Below are positions 22,088 through 30,551 of a stretch of DNA of 64,000 nucleotides, piece after piece; the first letter of the stretch is position 1, and every line of letters starts with the position of its first letter. The DNA lies in the NCBI RefSeq assembly GCF_902713425.1, contig NC_081211.1, forward strand, positions 17,175,936-17,239,935, in the 5' to 3' direction. The translations under genes and the position numbers were made by a program. The notes under the pieces were generated by a model. It was not told where the DNA came from. It saw only the letters and a list, made by a program, of their open reading frames with translations, and ran no database searches. This stretch comes from Acipenser ruthenus (Eukaryota; Chordata; Actinopteri; Acipenseriformes; Acipenseridae).

Positions 22088-22819
22088 TTAATATACTCTG
22101 GCTTCTCTTCAGTTCGAATAAATCTTTCTAAGACTAAGGCTTAGAGGGTAGTGGCATTGCCCGCTCCCTCCGAGGGTCTGTGAGAGGTTTGTTCGGGTGA
22201 GGAGGAACAGAATTTTTTTTTATTTTTGACTGGCTTTCTTCAGCTCGGCAACTTTTTGGAAGACTAATGCTCAGTCTGGTTTTGGCTTGCCCAATCCAGG
22301 CCGAGGGTCTTTCAAGATTTTGTTGACTGTTGAGAGCAGTTTTTTCTTTTTCAGGCGGTTCCAGTTTTTTTCTTTTTCAGGCTTTTCCAGACGTTCCTGG
22401 AGTTAGAGAGAAGGAGGACCTACCATCCAGACGACCTTTGAGGACCCTTTGATGACCTAGACGACCTCATCCCCAGCCCTTGATTGTAATCGAGATCCAG
22501 ACCGAGAGAGCAGCAGGCGCCCAGCAGAGGGCGCCATCTGGGAGGAGCAGAGGGCGGCCCCGGACCCCGAGGAGGCGTCACAGCCACGATTCTTCCTACG
22601 TGGTCTCGGTGCCAAGCAGCGCCCCCTACTCCGCCAGGGAAGGACACCGTTCACCTGGGGAGGGGGTCCCTCTTGCGAGGCGACCATCTCCTCAGGGACT
22701 AAAGTAATAGTTCCTTCAACTGCCCAGATTTGCTGCTTACGTTGTTTCTTTTCCGTAGAGAGAGACAACCCGGACGTCCAGAGGCTTCTCCCACCCCAAT
22801 CGGAGGAGCCAGCTGAAGG

Positions 22820-24766
22820 ATGGCGTTCCGGCCAACCCAGGAGACTAGGAGGCACAATGCGGTGCGCTTCACAAGGACCCAGCAAGAGGAAACGGAACCA
22901 GGACTGACGAGACTGGAGTTCAGCCGGACCATTCTTCAGAGGGGTATGGGTTTTTCCCCTTCTGACTTGAATTGTTTGGTGAAATTGCCAGGGCTTAAGG
23001 AAGTGTTTGAGGTCAGTTTTAGGAACCCCCAAAAGTTACAAGAAATGTGGTCCTTTTGGGGGGAGAATAAATATCTCGCTCCATACAAAGAATTTTGTGT
23101 GGATGCACTGACAGACAGAGAAATGAAAGTTGTTACTGTCCAATTTTTCAATGAGGCTGTTAGCGACTATGATATTACAACATGGCTTAACCGCTATGGG
23201 AGGGTGTCATCAGAAGGGAGGAAAATTACAGATGAAGATGGGGTTTGGACAGGAGCCAGAAAGTGGCTGGTACGCCTTAATGTTGATCCATCGGGCATTG
23301 GAGGCGTCCGCCACATTCCAAACTCCATAGTGTTAGGGCCCAACAGAGGGCTGGTATTCTATAATGGGATGCCAAAACTCTGCAGGAAATGTGGGGAATT
23401 AGGACACCTGGCGGCCGCATGTACTGTAGTCAAGTGCAGGAACTGCGGCGCCCCCCACGAGACCAGCCACTGCAGAGAAGAGAGGCAGTGCAATTTGTGT
23501 GGAAAGAAGGGGCACCTGTTTAAGGACTGCCCCTCTTCCTATGCCAACATGGCCAGAGCCAGCAAGGCAAATACGAACAAGCCTAGGCCTGAGCAGGAAG
23601 AGGGAGCAAGTAACAAAGATCAGTCCACATCACCACCAACAGTATCCAAGACCCAGACTCCAGCACCACCATCATCACCAGCACCCCCCTCACCCCCCCG
23701 CCCCCGAGACATGTCCCGTTTTACGAGGACCCCTTCCCCCAGCCCAGAGAGAGAGTACAACAGCTACTCCACTAGCTCCTCCAGTAGCTCCTCTGATGCA
23801 GAACACGAGGCAGGGAGGGAGCCCGGACCCAGCAGCGGCCCCCCCCTGAGTAGGGCCCTCTCAGCGCCAGCACTCCCCCTCGGCTCTCGTTATGACACCA
23901 TAAGGATTGAGTCCGTGGGGGAGGAAAGCGAAAGCGACAGTGAAAGTGAGAGTGAGAAGGAGGGGAAGGGAGTGAAGAACCAGCAGAGGGTGGGGAAAAG
24001 AAAGGGTAGAGACGAGGGGGGGAAAAGAAAGAAGATCAGGATCAAAGACAGCAAGTTGCAGGTGGCCCCCATAGATCCAAAACCAGCTAATGTCCACACA
24101 AAGTCCCCAGTCTTGCCCTCGCAGGCAGAGACGGAGGCGAGTGGGACGGCTACACTGCCGCCTAGTGGGCAGGTAGCAGCCAGCCAGGGCATCCCCAGCC
24201 AGCCTTCCCAGTCGTTGGCACAAACCCTAGCACACCTCGCAGAAGAGGTGTTCACTAATGCACCGAGGGAGAGGTCGGGGTCAACACCTTCCCTGACCAG
24301 CAGTACCTCGGTAGCAATGACCCTCTTCAAGCGAAGGGCCTCCCTTCAAAGCATCCTTGACCCCCTCCCTTGTATGGGCAAAACCAGGGGCCCCCTAGAG
24401 GTCCTCCTAGATACAGCACTGGAGGACATGGGAATACCCCTGGACGCGGTAAGCCAGAAGTCTGCTAACAGCTCCAATTCAACAGACGGTAACAGCCAAA
24501 GAATGCTGTCTGTCATAACCCCCCCCCAGGACAAAGCTGACCCACACGTTCCGAGGGGCCCTGAGCAAGTTCCACCAGACTTACCTTGTGGGGAGTTGAA
24601 TAGCCCCAACAACTCCAAGTACTGTGCATATAAAGACGGTGCCTTCTTGGACGAGGCAGCAGTGAGTACCTTCTCAGGGGTGATGGGAGTTGCAAATAAG
24701 CCCAAGCCCCCTCGAAGCAAGCGTAGAGCTAAGAGTAGGAAGAGTGTCCCGACCTCCCAATCATAG
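22820..24766 (+). CDS. Tx1-like LINE ORF1, zinc-knuckle RNA-binding protein
   Basis: The 648-residue protein would bind element RNA in the retrotransposition particle. Residues about 100-180 form a folded block (VTVQFF, TWLNRYGRV, GARKWLVRLN) resembling the region before the knuckles in ZCCHC3-like proteins. Three CCHC knuckles follow at 188-201 (CX2CX4HX4C), 206-218 (CX2CX3HX4C) and 224-237 (CX2CX4HX4C). The rest is probably disordered: Pro/Ser-rich, then the acidic Ser-Glu repeat near 345-365, then basic patches (KRKGRDEGGKRKK) and a basic C terminus. The ATG sits in a strong Kozak context. The stop is five bases upstream of the ORF2 ATG, which suggests reinitiation for ORF2. Function is inferred from Tx1/L1-group elements. 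Confidence 0.93.
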   Translation: MAFRPTQETRRHNAVRFTRTQQEETEPGLTRLEFSRTILQRGMGFSPSDLNCLVKLPGLKEVFEVSFRNPQKLQEMWSFWGENKYLAPYKEFCVDALTDREMKVVTVQFFNEAVSDYDITTWLNRYGRVSSEGRKITDEDGVWTGARKWLVRLNVDPSGIGGVRHIPNSIVLGPNRGLVFYNGMPKLCRKCGELGHLAAACTVVKCRNCGAPHETSHCREERQCNLCGKKGHLFKDCPSSYANMARASKANTNKPRPEQEEGASNKDQSTSPPTVSKTQTPAPPSSPAPPSPPRPRDMSRFTRTPSPSPEREYNSYSTSSSSSSSDAEHEAGREPGPSSGPPLSRALSAPALPLGSRYDTIRIESVGEESESDSESESEKEGKGVKNQQRVGKRKGRDEGGKRKKIRIKDSKLQVAPIDPKPANVHTKSPVLPSQAETEASGTATLPPSGQVAASQGIPSQPSQSLAQTLAHLAEEVFTNAPRERSGSTPSLTSSTSVAMTLFKRRASLQSILDPLPCMGKTRGPLEVLLDTALEDMGIPLDAVSQKSANSSNSTDGNSQRMLSVITPPQDKADPHVPRGPEQVPPDLPCGELNSPNNSKYCAYKDGAFLDEAAVSTFSGVMGVANKPKPPRSKRRAKSRKSVPTSQS

Positions 24767-24771
24767 TCGCT

Positions 24772-27700
24772 ATGGGGTGGACGCAGCGACTCCTTTTCTT
24801 GTTAGCTACCCTGATGGCCCTGATATGTGTGTCTGTTAATGTCAGGAGCATCAGGGAGACACAAAAAAGATTTGATGTACTAAACTATCTAGCTAACTTG
24901 AAAGCAGATCTCATCTTTCTGCAGGAGTGTGGTATTTCGTCGAGCCCTGATTATAGGGACCTGAAGGAGAGTTGGACCCTGGGGGACTCCTTCTGGTCGG
25001 GCTCCAACATAGCCAGAGCCGACGGAGTAGGTATCCTGTTTAAAAACCCATTTATTACCTCCCGCAGCAGCAGGGAGGTAGAACCTGGTAGAATTCTGAG
25101 CGTGGATGTGACATACAACAACACTCCCCTCAGACTGGTCAATGTCTACGCACCCACTAACCAAAACGAAAGAGTTCAATTTTTTCCACAGCTGCGTCCA
25201 CTCCTGCTGGGGAACGTACCCGTCATCGTGTCAGGTGACTTCAATTGTGCTCTGAGGGACGTAGACCGGAGCAGGCCACGCAACGACCGCTCTAGTAGAG
25301 TTTTGTCCTCCGTAATATCTGATTTCTCCCTGTGTGATGCAGGTAAGGACCTGGTGCCTCCCTTTACCTGGGTGAGCTCATCTGGGACCTCCTTCTCCCG
25401 TATAGATCTCGTCCTGCATACCAGCTCCCTTACGAAGACGGCAGTAGACACCCAGGCCGTCTTCTTCTCTGACCATAGGCTCCTGCAGGTAACATTGCAG
25501 GTCCCTCAGACCTCCCAGATGGGGTCAGGGGTCTGGAAATTAAACACCTCCTTACTCGATGACCCCTCCATAGCTGCAGCCTATAAGAGCAGGCTTGTTG
25601 AGTGGACCACTTTGCGTGACCTATTCAACTCCCCTATAGAGTGGTGGGAGATGGTCAAAATGAGAACTAAGGGTTATTTCATAGCAGCAGGCAAGAGGAA
25701 AGCAAAAGAAAGGAGGGCCAAATATAAATACCTGAATGCTGCCCTCCAGCGTCTGAGCCTGCTTCAGCTTCGGGGGTTCCCTGTAAGCGACGAGATAGCC
25801 CAGACCAAGCTAGATCTTTCAGTGCTTTGTAGGGAGGAACAACGAAAGGTCATGCACAATGCAAAAGTGCAAAAAATGGAGGAAGACGAAAAGTGTACTC
25901 GCTTCTTCTTCCAGAAAACGAGGGAGAAGCGGCACTTGATGTCCTCCATGCTCGACAGCAGGGGGAGGATAGTAGAGGATAGTGAGGGAGTGAAAAAAGT
26001 GGTAGAGAACTTCTATAGGGACCTGTATAACATCAAAGCTACAGATGACACCCTGATAGAGTGGTTCCTGAGCCAGTTGGAGCCTGACTCAGTGCGGGAC
26101 GAGGAGGAGGAGGAGAAGGACCCAGAACTCACGCTGGAGGAGCTCACCCAGGCGGTTAAGACCATGAACACCGGTAAGACGCCAGGTCCAGATGGCATCC
26201 CGGGTGAGTATTACCATCTTTTTTGGGACACGCTAAAAGTCCATTTAGCGGAGGTCTACAGAGCGGTCTACAGGGAGAAGCGGTTGGGCCCTTCTATGCG
26301 GGAGAGTGTAATTACTCTCCTTCATAAGAAAGGGGAAGTTAAAGATCTACGGAATTGGCGCCCAATCAGCCTCCTTTGCGTGGATTACAAGATACTAGCC
26401 AAAGCTCTGATGCTCCGGCTACAAGTACACCTCCCTTTGGTCATTGGCCCTGACCAGGCTTGTGGCGTCCCAGGGAGGTCCATCACGGATATTTTAATGT
26501 TAACAAGGGACATTCTGGCTTATTCTAGAGAACGGAACCATCCCCTCTGCCTGTTCAACCTTGACCAGGAGAAGGCGTTCGATAGGGTAAGCCATGAATA
26601 TATGTACAAAGTGATGGACCAGATGAAATTCGCTCCTGGACTTAGGGAGTGGGTTAAAACCATATATACAAACATTAGTACCCGAGTCTTGGTGAACAGG
26701 CACCTGACTGGTAAAATATCTATCCAGTCAGGGGTCAGACAGGGTTGCCCACTATCCCCACTGCTATATGTCGTGTGCATCGAACCCCTCCTGCAGGCAA
26801 TTCGTAGGGATACCAATATAACTGGTTTCCAGCTGCCTGGATCCAACGGGGTCCAGGTCAAAACAACAGCATATATGGACGATGTGTCACTCATTTGCAC
26901 CAACACATCGTCGGTACCTCGGATTAGTAATATCCTTGAGAAGTACTGCACGGCGACCGGGGCAGTGATTAATAAGTCCAAGAGCGAAGTCTACGTGTCT
27001 AAAAATTGGCAGGTAGATAGGGAACTGTCGGACATGTACCCTGTCAAAAAGGACAAAATCAAGATTCTGGGCCTCATTTTCGAGAACAATAGCTCGGGGG
27101 CCCAGAGCTGGACGGCGGCCATTAACCAGGTCCGTAAAAAGATTGGCGGATGGAGCACAAGATCCTTAACAATGACGGGTAGAGTATTAATAACCAAGTC
27201 TATACTGTTCCCCATCCTCTCTTATGTAGGAAAAATCTTTCCCCCAGACAGGACCACCAAAAAAGTGGTGGACCGCATTATCCACCGCTTTATCTGGGGC
27301 AGCAAGATGGAGAGGGTAAAGCGAGCCACTCTGAGTAAAGCCGACAAGAAGGGAGGTAAGGGGGTCCCGGACGTTGTGCAGCTCACCCGAGTGCAGGGGC
27401 TCACGCAAACTATCAAGAACATCCAGGCCCTGGACAGGAAGGTATGTTACATGAATCGTTTCTATTTTGCCACCTGTCTCAGGGCCTTGGGCCTCTGCAC
27501 TATTGATAACACCGTGCCGTACTCCTGGGACCCCCCATTGTATTATAGAACCTTAAGGGACACTATATATAAATTGGGCTTAGATAAAGCAAAATTGGCC
27601 TCCTGGGAATACAAGGCTGTAACTAAATATCTTGCCGGTTCCCAGGAAATTGAAAAAGTAGCTACTTTCTCCCTCACCCAAAGCCAAAAAATCTGGGAGA

Positions 27701-28215
27701 ATGTGTCTCACAGCTGCCTCAGTAATGTCCAGAAGGATATAGCATGGAACACCGTCCACAGTGCACTCCCCACTCGAGCGTTCATGTTCAGGAGGGGACT
27801 AGCCCAAGTAGAAACATGCCCCTATGCAAAGTGCCGCAAGAGAGAAACACCAGCCCATATCTTCTGGGAGTGTGATGTGGCTGGCAGTGTCTGGCTCTCT
27901 GTCTCTGTCTTCCTAAACAGGTTTGCTGACACGGCCAAGATGACCGCTGAGACTGTGCTCTATGGGCCTGCGGGAGGAATCGATACCAGCACAGCTAAGT
28001 GCGTTTGGCGTGTCATCAATGTTGTCAAGCAGATCCTGTGGGAAGGCCGTAACGTCTGTGTCTATCACAAGCAGGAGCTAGACACTATCACCACGACCAG
28101 AAGGGCACAAACTCTTATCAAGGACTTTGTAATTCTGGACATCCGGACCCTCGGGAAGGACAAGGCCTGCGCGGAGTGGAGGATCGCCGGACTTCAGGAC
28201 GTGAAGATGGAATAA
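24772..28215 (+). CDS. Tx1-like LINE ORF2, APE endonuclease-reverse transcriptase
   Basis: Reference copy, 1,147 residues. The apurinic-type endonuclease spans about 18-240: VNVRS (Asn23), LQEC (Glu52), SGDFN (Asp156, Asn158), RID (210-212) and SDH (233-235). The reverse transcriptase spans about 470-810: PGPDGIP, RPISLLCVDYKILAK, FNLDQEKAFD (Asp598), RQGCPLSPLL and YMDD (701-704). A C-terminal zinc knuckle CX4CX7HX4C lies at 1016-1034. These activities nick the target and copy element RNA onto it. The first 20 residues are hydrophobic but precede the endonuclease core directly, so I do not read them as a signal peptide. The stop codon overlaps AATAAA (28211-28216). It has Asp near residue 1071 where copies 1, 4, 6 and 7 have Thr. 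Confidence 0.96.
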   Translation: MGWTQRLLFLLATLMALICVSVNVRSIRETQKRFDVLNYLANLKADLIFLQECGISSSPDYRDLKESWTLGDSFWSGSNIARADGVGILFKNPFITSRSSREVEPGRILSVDVTYNNTPLRLVNVYAPTNQNERVQFFPQLRPLLLGNVPVIVSGDFNCALRDVDRSRPRNDRSSRVLSSVISDFSLCDAGKDLVPPFTWVSSSGTSFSRIDLVLHTSSLTKTAVDTQAVFFSDHRLLQVTLQVPQTSQMGSGVWKLNTSLLDDPSIAAAYKSRLVEWTTLRDLFNSPIEWWEMVKMRTKGYFIAAGKRKAKERRAKYKYLNAALQRLSLLQLRGFPVSDEIAQTKLDLSVLCREEQRKVMHNAKVQKMEEDEKCTRFFFQKTREKRHLMSSMLDSRGRIVEDSEGVKKVVENFYRDLYNIKATDDTLIEWFLSQLEPDSVRDEEEEEKDPELTLEELTQAVKTMNTGKTPGPDGIPGEYYHLFWDTLKVHLAEVYRAVYREKRLGPSMRESVITLLHKKGEVKDLRNWRPISLLCVDYKILAKALMLRLQVHLPLVIGPDQACGVPGRSITDILMLTRDILAYSRERNHPLCLFNLDQEKAFDRVSHEYMYKVMDQMKFAPGLREWVKTIYTNISTRVLVNRHLTGKISIQSGVRQGCPLSPLLYVVCIEPLLQAIRRDTNITGFQLPGSNGVQVKTTAYMDDVSLICTNTSSVPRISNILEKYCTATGAVINKSKSEVYVSKNWQVDRELSDMYPVKKDKIKILGLIFENNSSGAQSWTAAINQVRKKIGGWSTRSLTMTGRVLITKSILFPILSYVGKIFPPDRTTKKVVDRIIHRFIWGSKMERVKRATLSKADKKGGKGVPDVVQLTRVQGLTQTIKNIQALDRKVCYMNRFYFATCLRALGLCTIDNTVPYSWDPPLYYRTLRDTIYKLGLDKAKLASWEYKAVTKYLAGSQEIEKVATFSLTQSQKIWENVSHSCLSNVQKDIAWNTVHSALPTRAFMFRRGLAQVETCPYAKCRKRETPAHIFWECDVAGSVWLSVSVFLNRFADTAKMTAETVLYGPAGGIDTSTAKCVWRVINVVKQILWEGRNVCVYHKQELDTITTTRRAQTLIKDFVILDIRTLGKDKACAEWRIAGLQDVKME

Positions 28216-28260
28216 AGGAAAAAACTGGAACCGCTAGCTCCTAGGAGCGGGACTACGGGG

Positions 28261-29061
28261 CACCGCTAAGCCTTTTATTTATTTTGTCATGCCAGCATTC
28301 CGCCCTTTTTAGCTGGCATGACCGTTTTTTCAACGGTGCCCTGGTTTTATGTAGTCTTTTTGTTTCAGTTTTACGGACTTTTATTTGATCTACGTTGAAT
28401 GTTTTATTTGATTTTGTTTTGTTTTGTTTTATGTATCTTTAAGATTTTTAATGTAAACTATTAAAAGTTACATTTTAAGTGTTTTAAAATTTTAGAATTT
28501 TAACTCACTGTTTTATACACTGTCCCTTTTCCCCTGTCCCTGTTTTAGATCTAGTTTTATGTTCACTTTTGAACCTTTTTAGAGAGCACTCCCCGGCCCT
28601 CACAAGCACTGGTTTTTTATAGATGGTTCTTTTTTTCCAGTCACTTTTAAAACAGCACAGGTTTTTTTCATGTTGATTTTAATCTGTGTCTGTTTTAACC
28701 ATGTACAAAGCACAATTGTCTTGGTGTTTTTAAATGTATTTTAAATGCTTTTAAAACAAAATGTATGTCTGTATGCATGAATGTCATCTTTAAAAGAAAT
28801 GTAAAATGAATGAAAAAACGAATGGGTGTAAATGTAAAAAAAATGTAAAATCTCAATAAAAGAGTATTTTACTAAAGATTTCCGTGGAGAGGAACATTTA
28901 TGAGTTTCAACTAATTTTTTGATGCCCTGCTTTGGCGGGGCTTCCTTGTGTTGTAAAATAATAGAATTGCAGTGTGTAGTGTTGGTATGATAAATGGGCG
29001 TGCTATTCAAAGTAACATTTGTTACAGACTGCAGTCTTCTTGATCACACTAAGAAAGTGGG
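28261..29061 (+). repeat. Partial satellite unit between LINE copies 2 and 3
   Basis: It starts at unit position 1 (CACCGCTAAG) and stops at AAGAAAGTGGG. The last 40 or so bases of the unit, including the terminal palindrome, were lost where LINE copy 3 begins. The hairpin arms TCATGCCAGC (28288-28297) and GCTGGCATGA (28312-28321) are clear here. Confidence 0.93.
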
Positions 29062-29067
29062 GCATCC

Positions 29068-30546
29068 CCATCGGGCATTGGAGGCGTCCGCCACATTCCA
29101 AACTCCATAGTGTTAGGGCCCAACAGAGGGCTGGTATTCTATAATGGGATGCCAAAACTCTGCAGGAAATGTGGGGAATTAGGACACCTGGCGGCCGCGT
29201 GTACTGTAGTCAAGTGCAGGAACTGCGGCGCCCCCCACGAGACCAGCCACTGCAGAGAAGAGAGGCAGTGCAATTTGTGTGGAAAGAAGGGGCACCTGTT
29301 TAAGGACTGCCCCTCTTCCTATGCCAACATGGCCAGAGCCAGCAAGGCAAACACGAACAAGCCTAGGCCTGAGCAGGAAGAGGGAGCAAGTAACAAAGAT
29401 CAGCCCACATCACCACCAACAGTATCCAAGACCCAGACTCCAGCACCACCATCATCACCAGCACCCCCCTCACCCCCCCGCCCCCGAGACATGTCCCGTT
29501 TTACGAGGACCCCTTCCCCCAGCCCAGAGAGAGAGTACAACAGCTACTCCACTAGCTCCTCCAGTAGCTCCTCTGATGCAGAACACGAGGCAGGGAGGGA
29601 GCCCGGACCCAGCAGCGGCCCCCCCCTGAGTAGGGCCCTCTCAGCGCCAGCACTCCCCCTCGGCTCTCGTTATGACGCCATAAGGATTGAGTCCGTGGGG
29701 GAGGAAAGCGAAAGCGACAGTGAAAGTGAGAGTGAGAAGGAGGGGAAGGGAGTGAAGAACCAGCAGAGGGTGGGGAAAAGAAAGGGTAGAGACGAGGGGG
29801 GGAAAAGAAAGAAGATCAGGATCAAAGACAGCAAGTTGCAGGTGCCCCCCATAGATCCAAAACCAGCTAATGTCCACACAAAGTCCCCAGTCTTGCCCTC
29901 GCAGGCAGAGACGGAGGCGAGTGGGACGGCTACACTGCCGCCTAGTGGGCAGGTAGCAGCCAGCCAGGGCATCCCCAGCCAGCCTTCCCAGTCGTTGGCA
30001 CAAACCCTAGCACACCTCGCAGAAGAGGTGTTCACTAATGCACCGAGGGAGAGGTCGGGGTCAACACCTTCCCTGACCAGCAGTACCTCGGTAGCAATGA
30101 CCCTCTTCAAGCGAAGGGCCTCCCTTCAAAGCATCCTTGACCCCCTCCCTTGTATGGGCAAAACCAGGGGCCCCCTAGAGGTCCTCCTAGATACAGCACT
30201 GGAGGACATGGGAATACCCCTGGACGCGGTAAGCCAGAAGTCTGCTAACAGCTCCAATTCAACAGACGGTAACAGCCAAAGAATGCTGTCTGTCATAACC
30301 CCCCCCCAGGACAAAGCTGACCCACACGTTCCGAGGGGCCCTGAGCAAGTTCCACCAGACTTACCTTGTGGGGAGTTGAATAGCCCCAACAACTCCAAGT
30401 ACTGTGCATATAAAGACGGTGCCTTCTTGGACGAGGCAGCAGTGAGTACCTTCTCAGGGGTGATGGGAGTTGCAAATAAGCCCAAGCCCCCTCGAAGCAA
30501 GCGTAGAGCTAAGAGTAGGAAGAGTGTCCCGACCTCCCAATCATAG
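29068..30546 (+). CDS. Tx1-like LINE ORF1, N-terminally truncated
   Basis: The frame is open from residue 157 to the normal end and keeps all three CCHC knuckles. It lacks the N-terminal third and the native start codon. Private changes include Pro in DQPTSPP and Pro in LQVPPID. It shares Lys in NSKYC with copy 2, so copies 2 and 3 are close relatives. Confidence 0.9.
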   Translation, partial: PSGIGGVRHIPNSIVLGPNRGLVFYNGMPKLCRKCGELGHLAAACTVVKCRNCGAPHETSHCREERQCNLCGKKGHLFKDCPSSYANMARASKANTNKPRPEQEEGASNKDQPTSPPTVSKTQTPAPPSSPAPPSPPRPRDMSRFTRTPSPSPEREYNSYSTSSSSSSSDAEHEAGREPGPSSGPPLSRALSAPALPLGSRYDAIRIESVGEESESDSESESEKEGKGVKNQQRVGKRKGRDEGGKRKKIRIKDSKLQVPPIDPKPANVHTKSPVLPSQAETEASGTATLPPSGQVAASQGIPSQPSQSLAQTLAHLAEEVFTNAPRERSGSTPSLTSSTSVAMTLFKRRASLQSILDPLPCMGKTRGPLEVLLDTALEDMGIPLDAVSQKSANSSNSTDGNSQRMLSVITPPQDKADPHVPRGPEQVPPDLPCGELNSPNNSKYCAYKDGAFLDEAAVSTFSGVMGVANKPKPPRSKRRAKSRKSVPTSQS

Positions 30547-30551
30547 TCGCT

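Larger units (their letters stand above)
22096..28260 (+). mobile_element. Tx1-clade LINE, complete copy 2
   Basis: The 6,165-bp copy runs from CTCTGGCTTCTC to GACTACGGGG. The 5' UTR (22096-22819) holds two diverged tandem blocks of about 80 bp (each with GACCCTCGG, then GGGCAA, then TTAGTCTT), and repeated TTTTTCAGGCGGTTCC units. The 3' UTR is only 45 bp and contains the palindrome GCTCCTAGGAGC. The 5' end is preceded by TATA and the TTAA of the HECT element. The 3' end joins satellite position 1. Confidence 0.93.

Noticed and set aside
24772-24831. Signal peptide at the ORF2 N terminus
   Set aside because: The hydrophobic start leads straight into the first endonuclease strand, as in other LINE ORF2 proteins.
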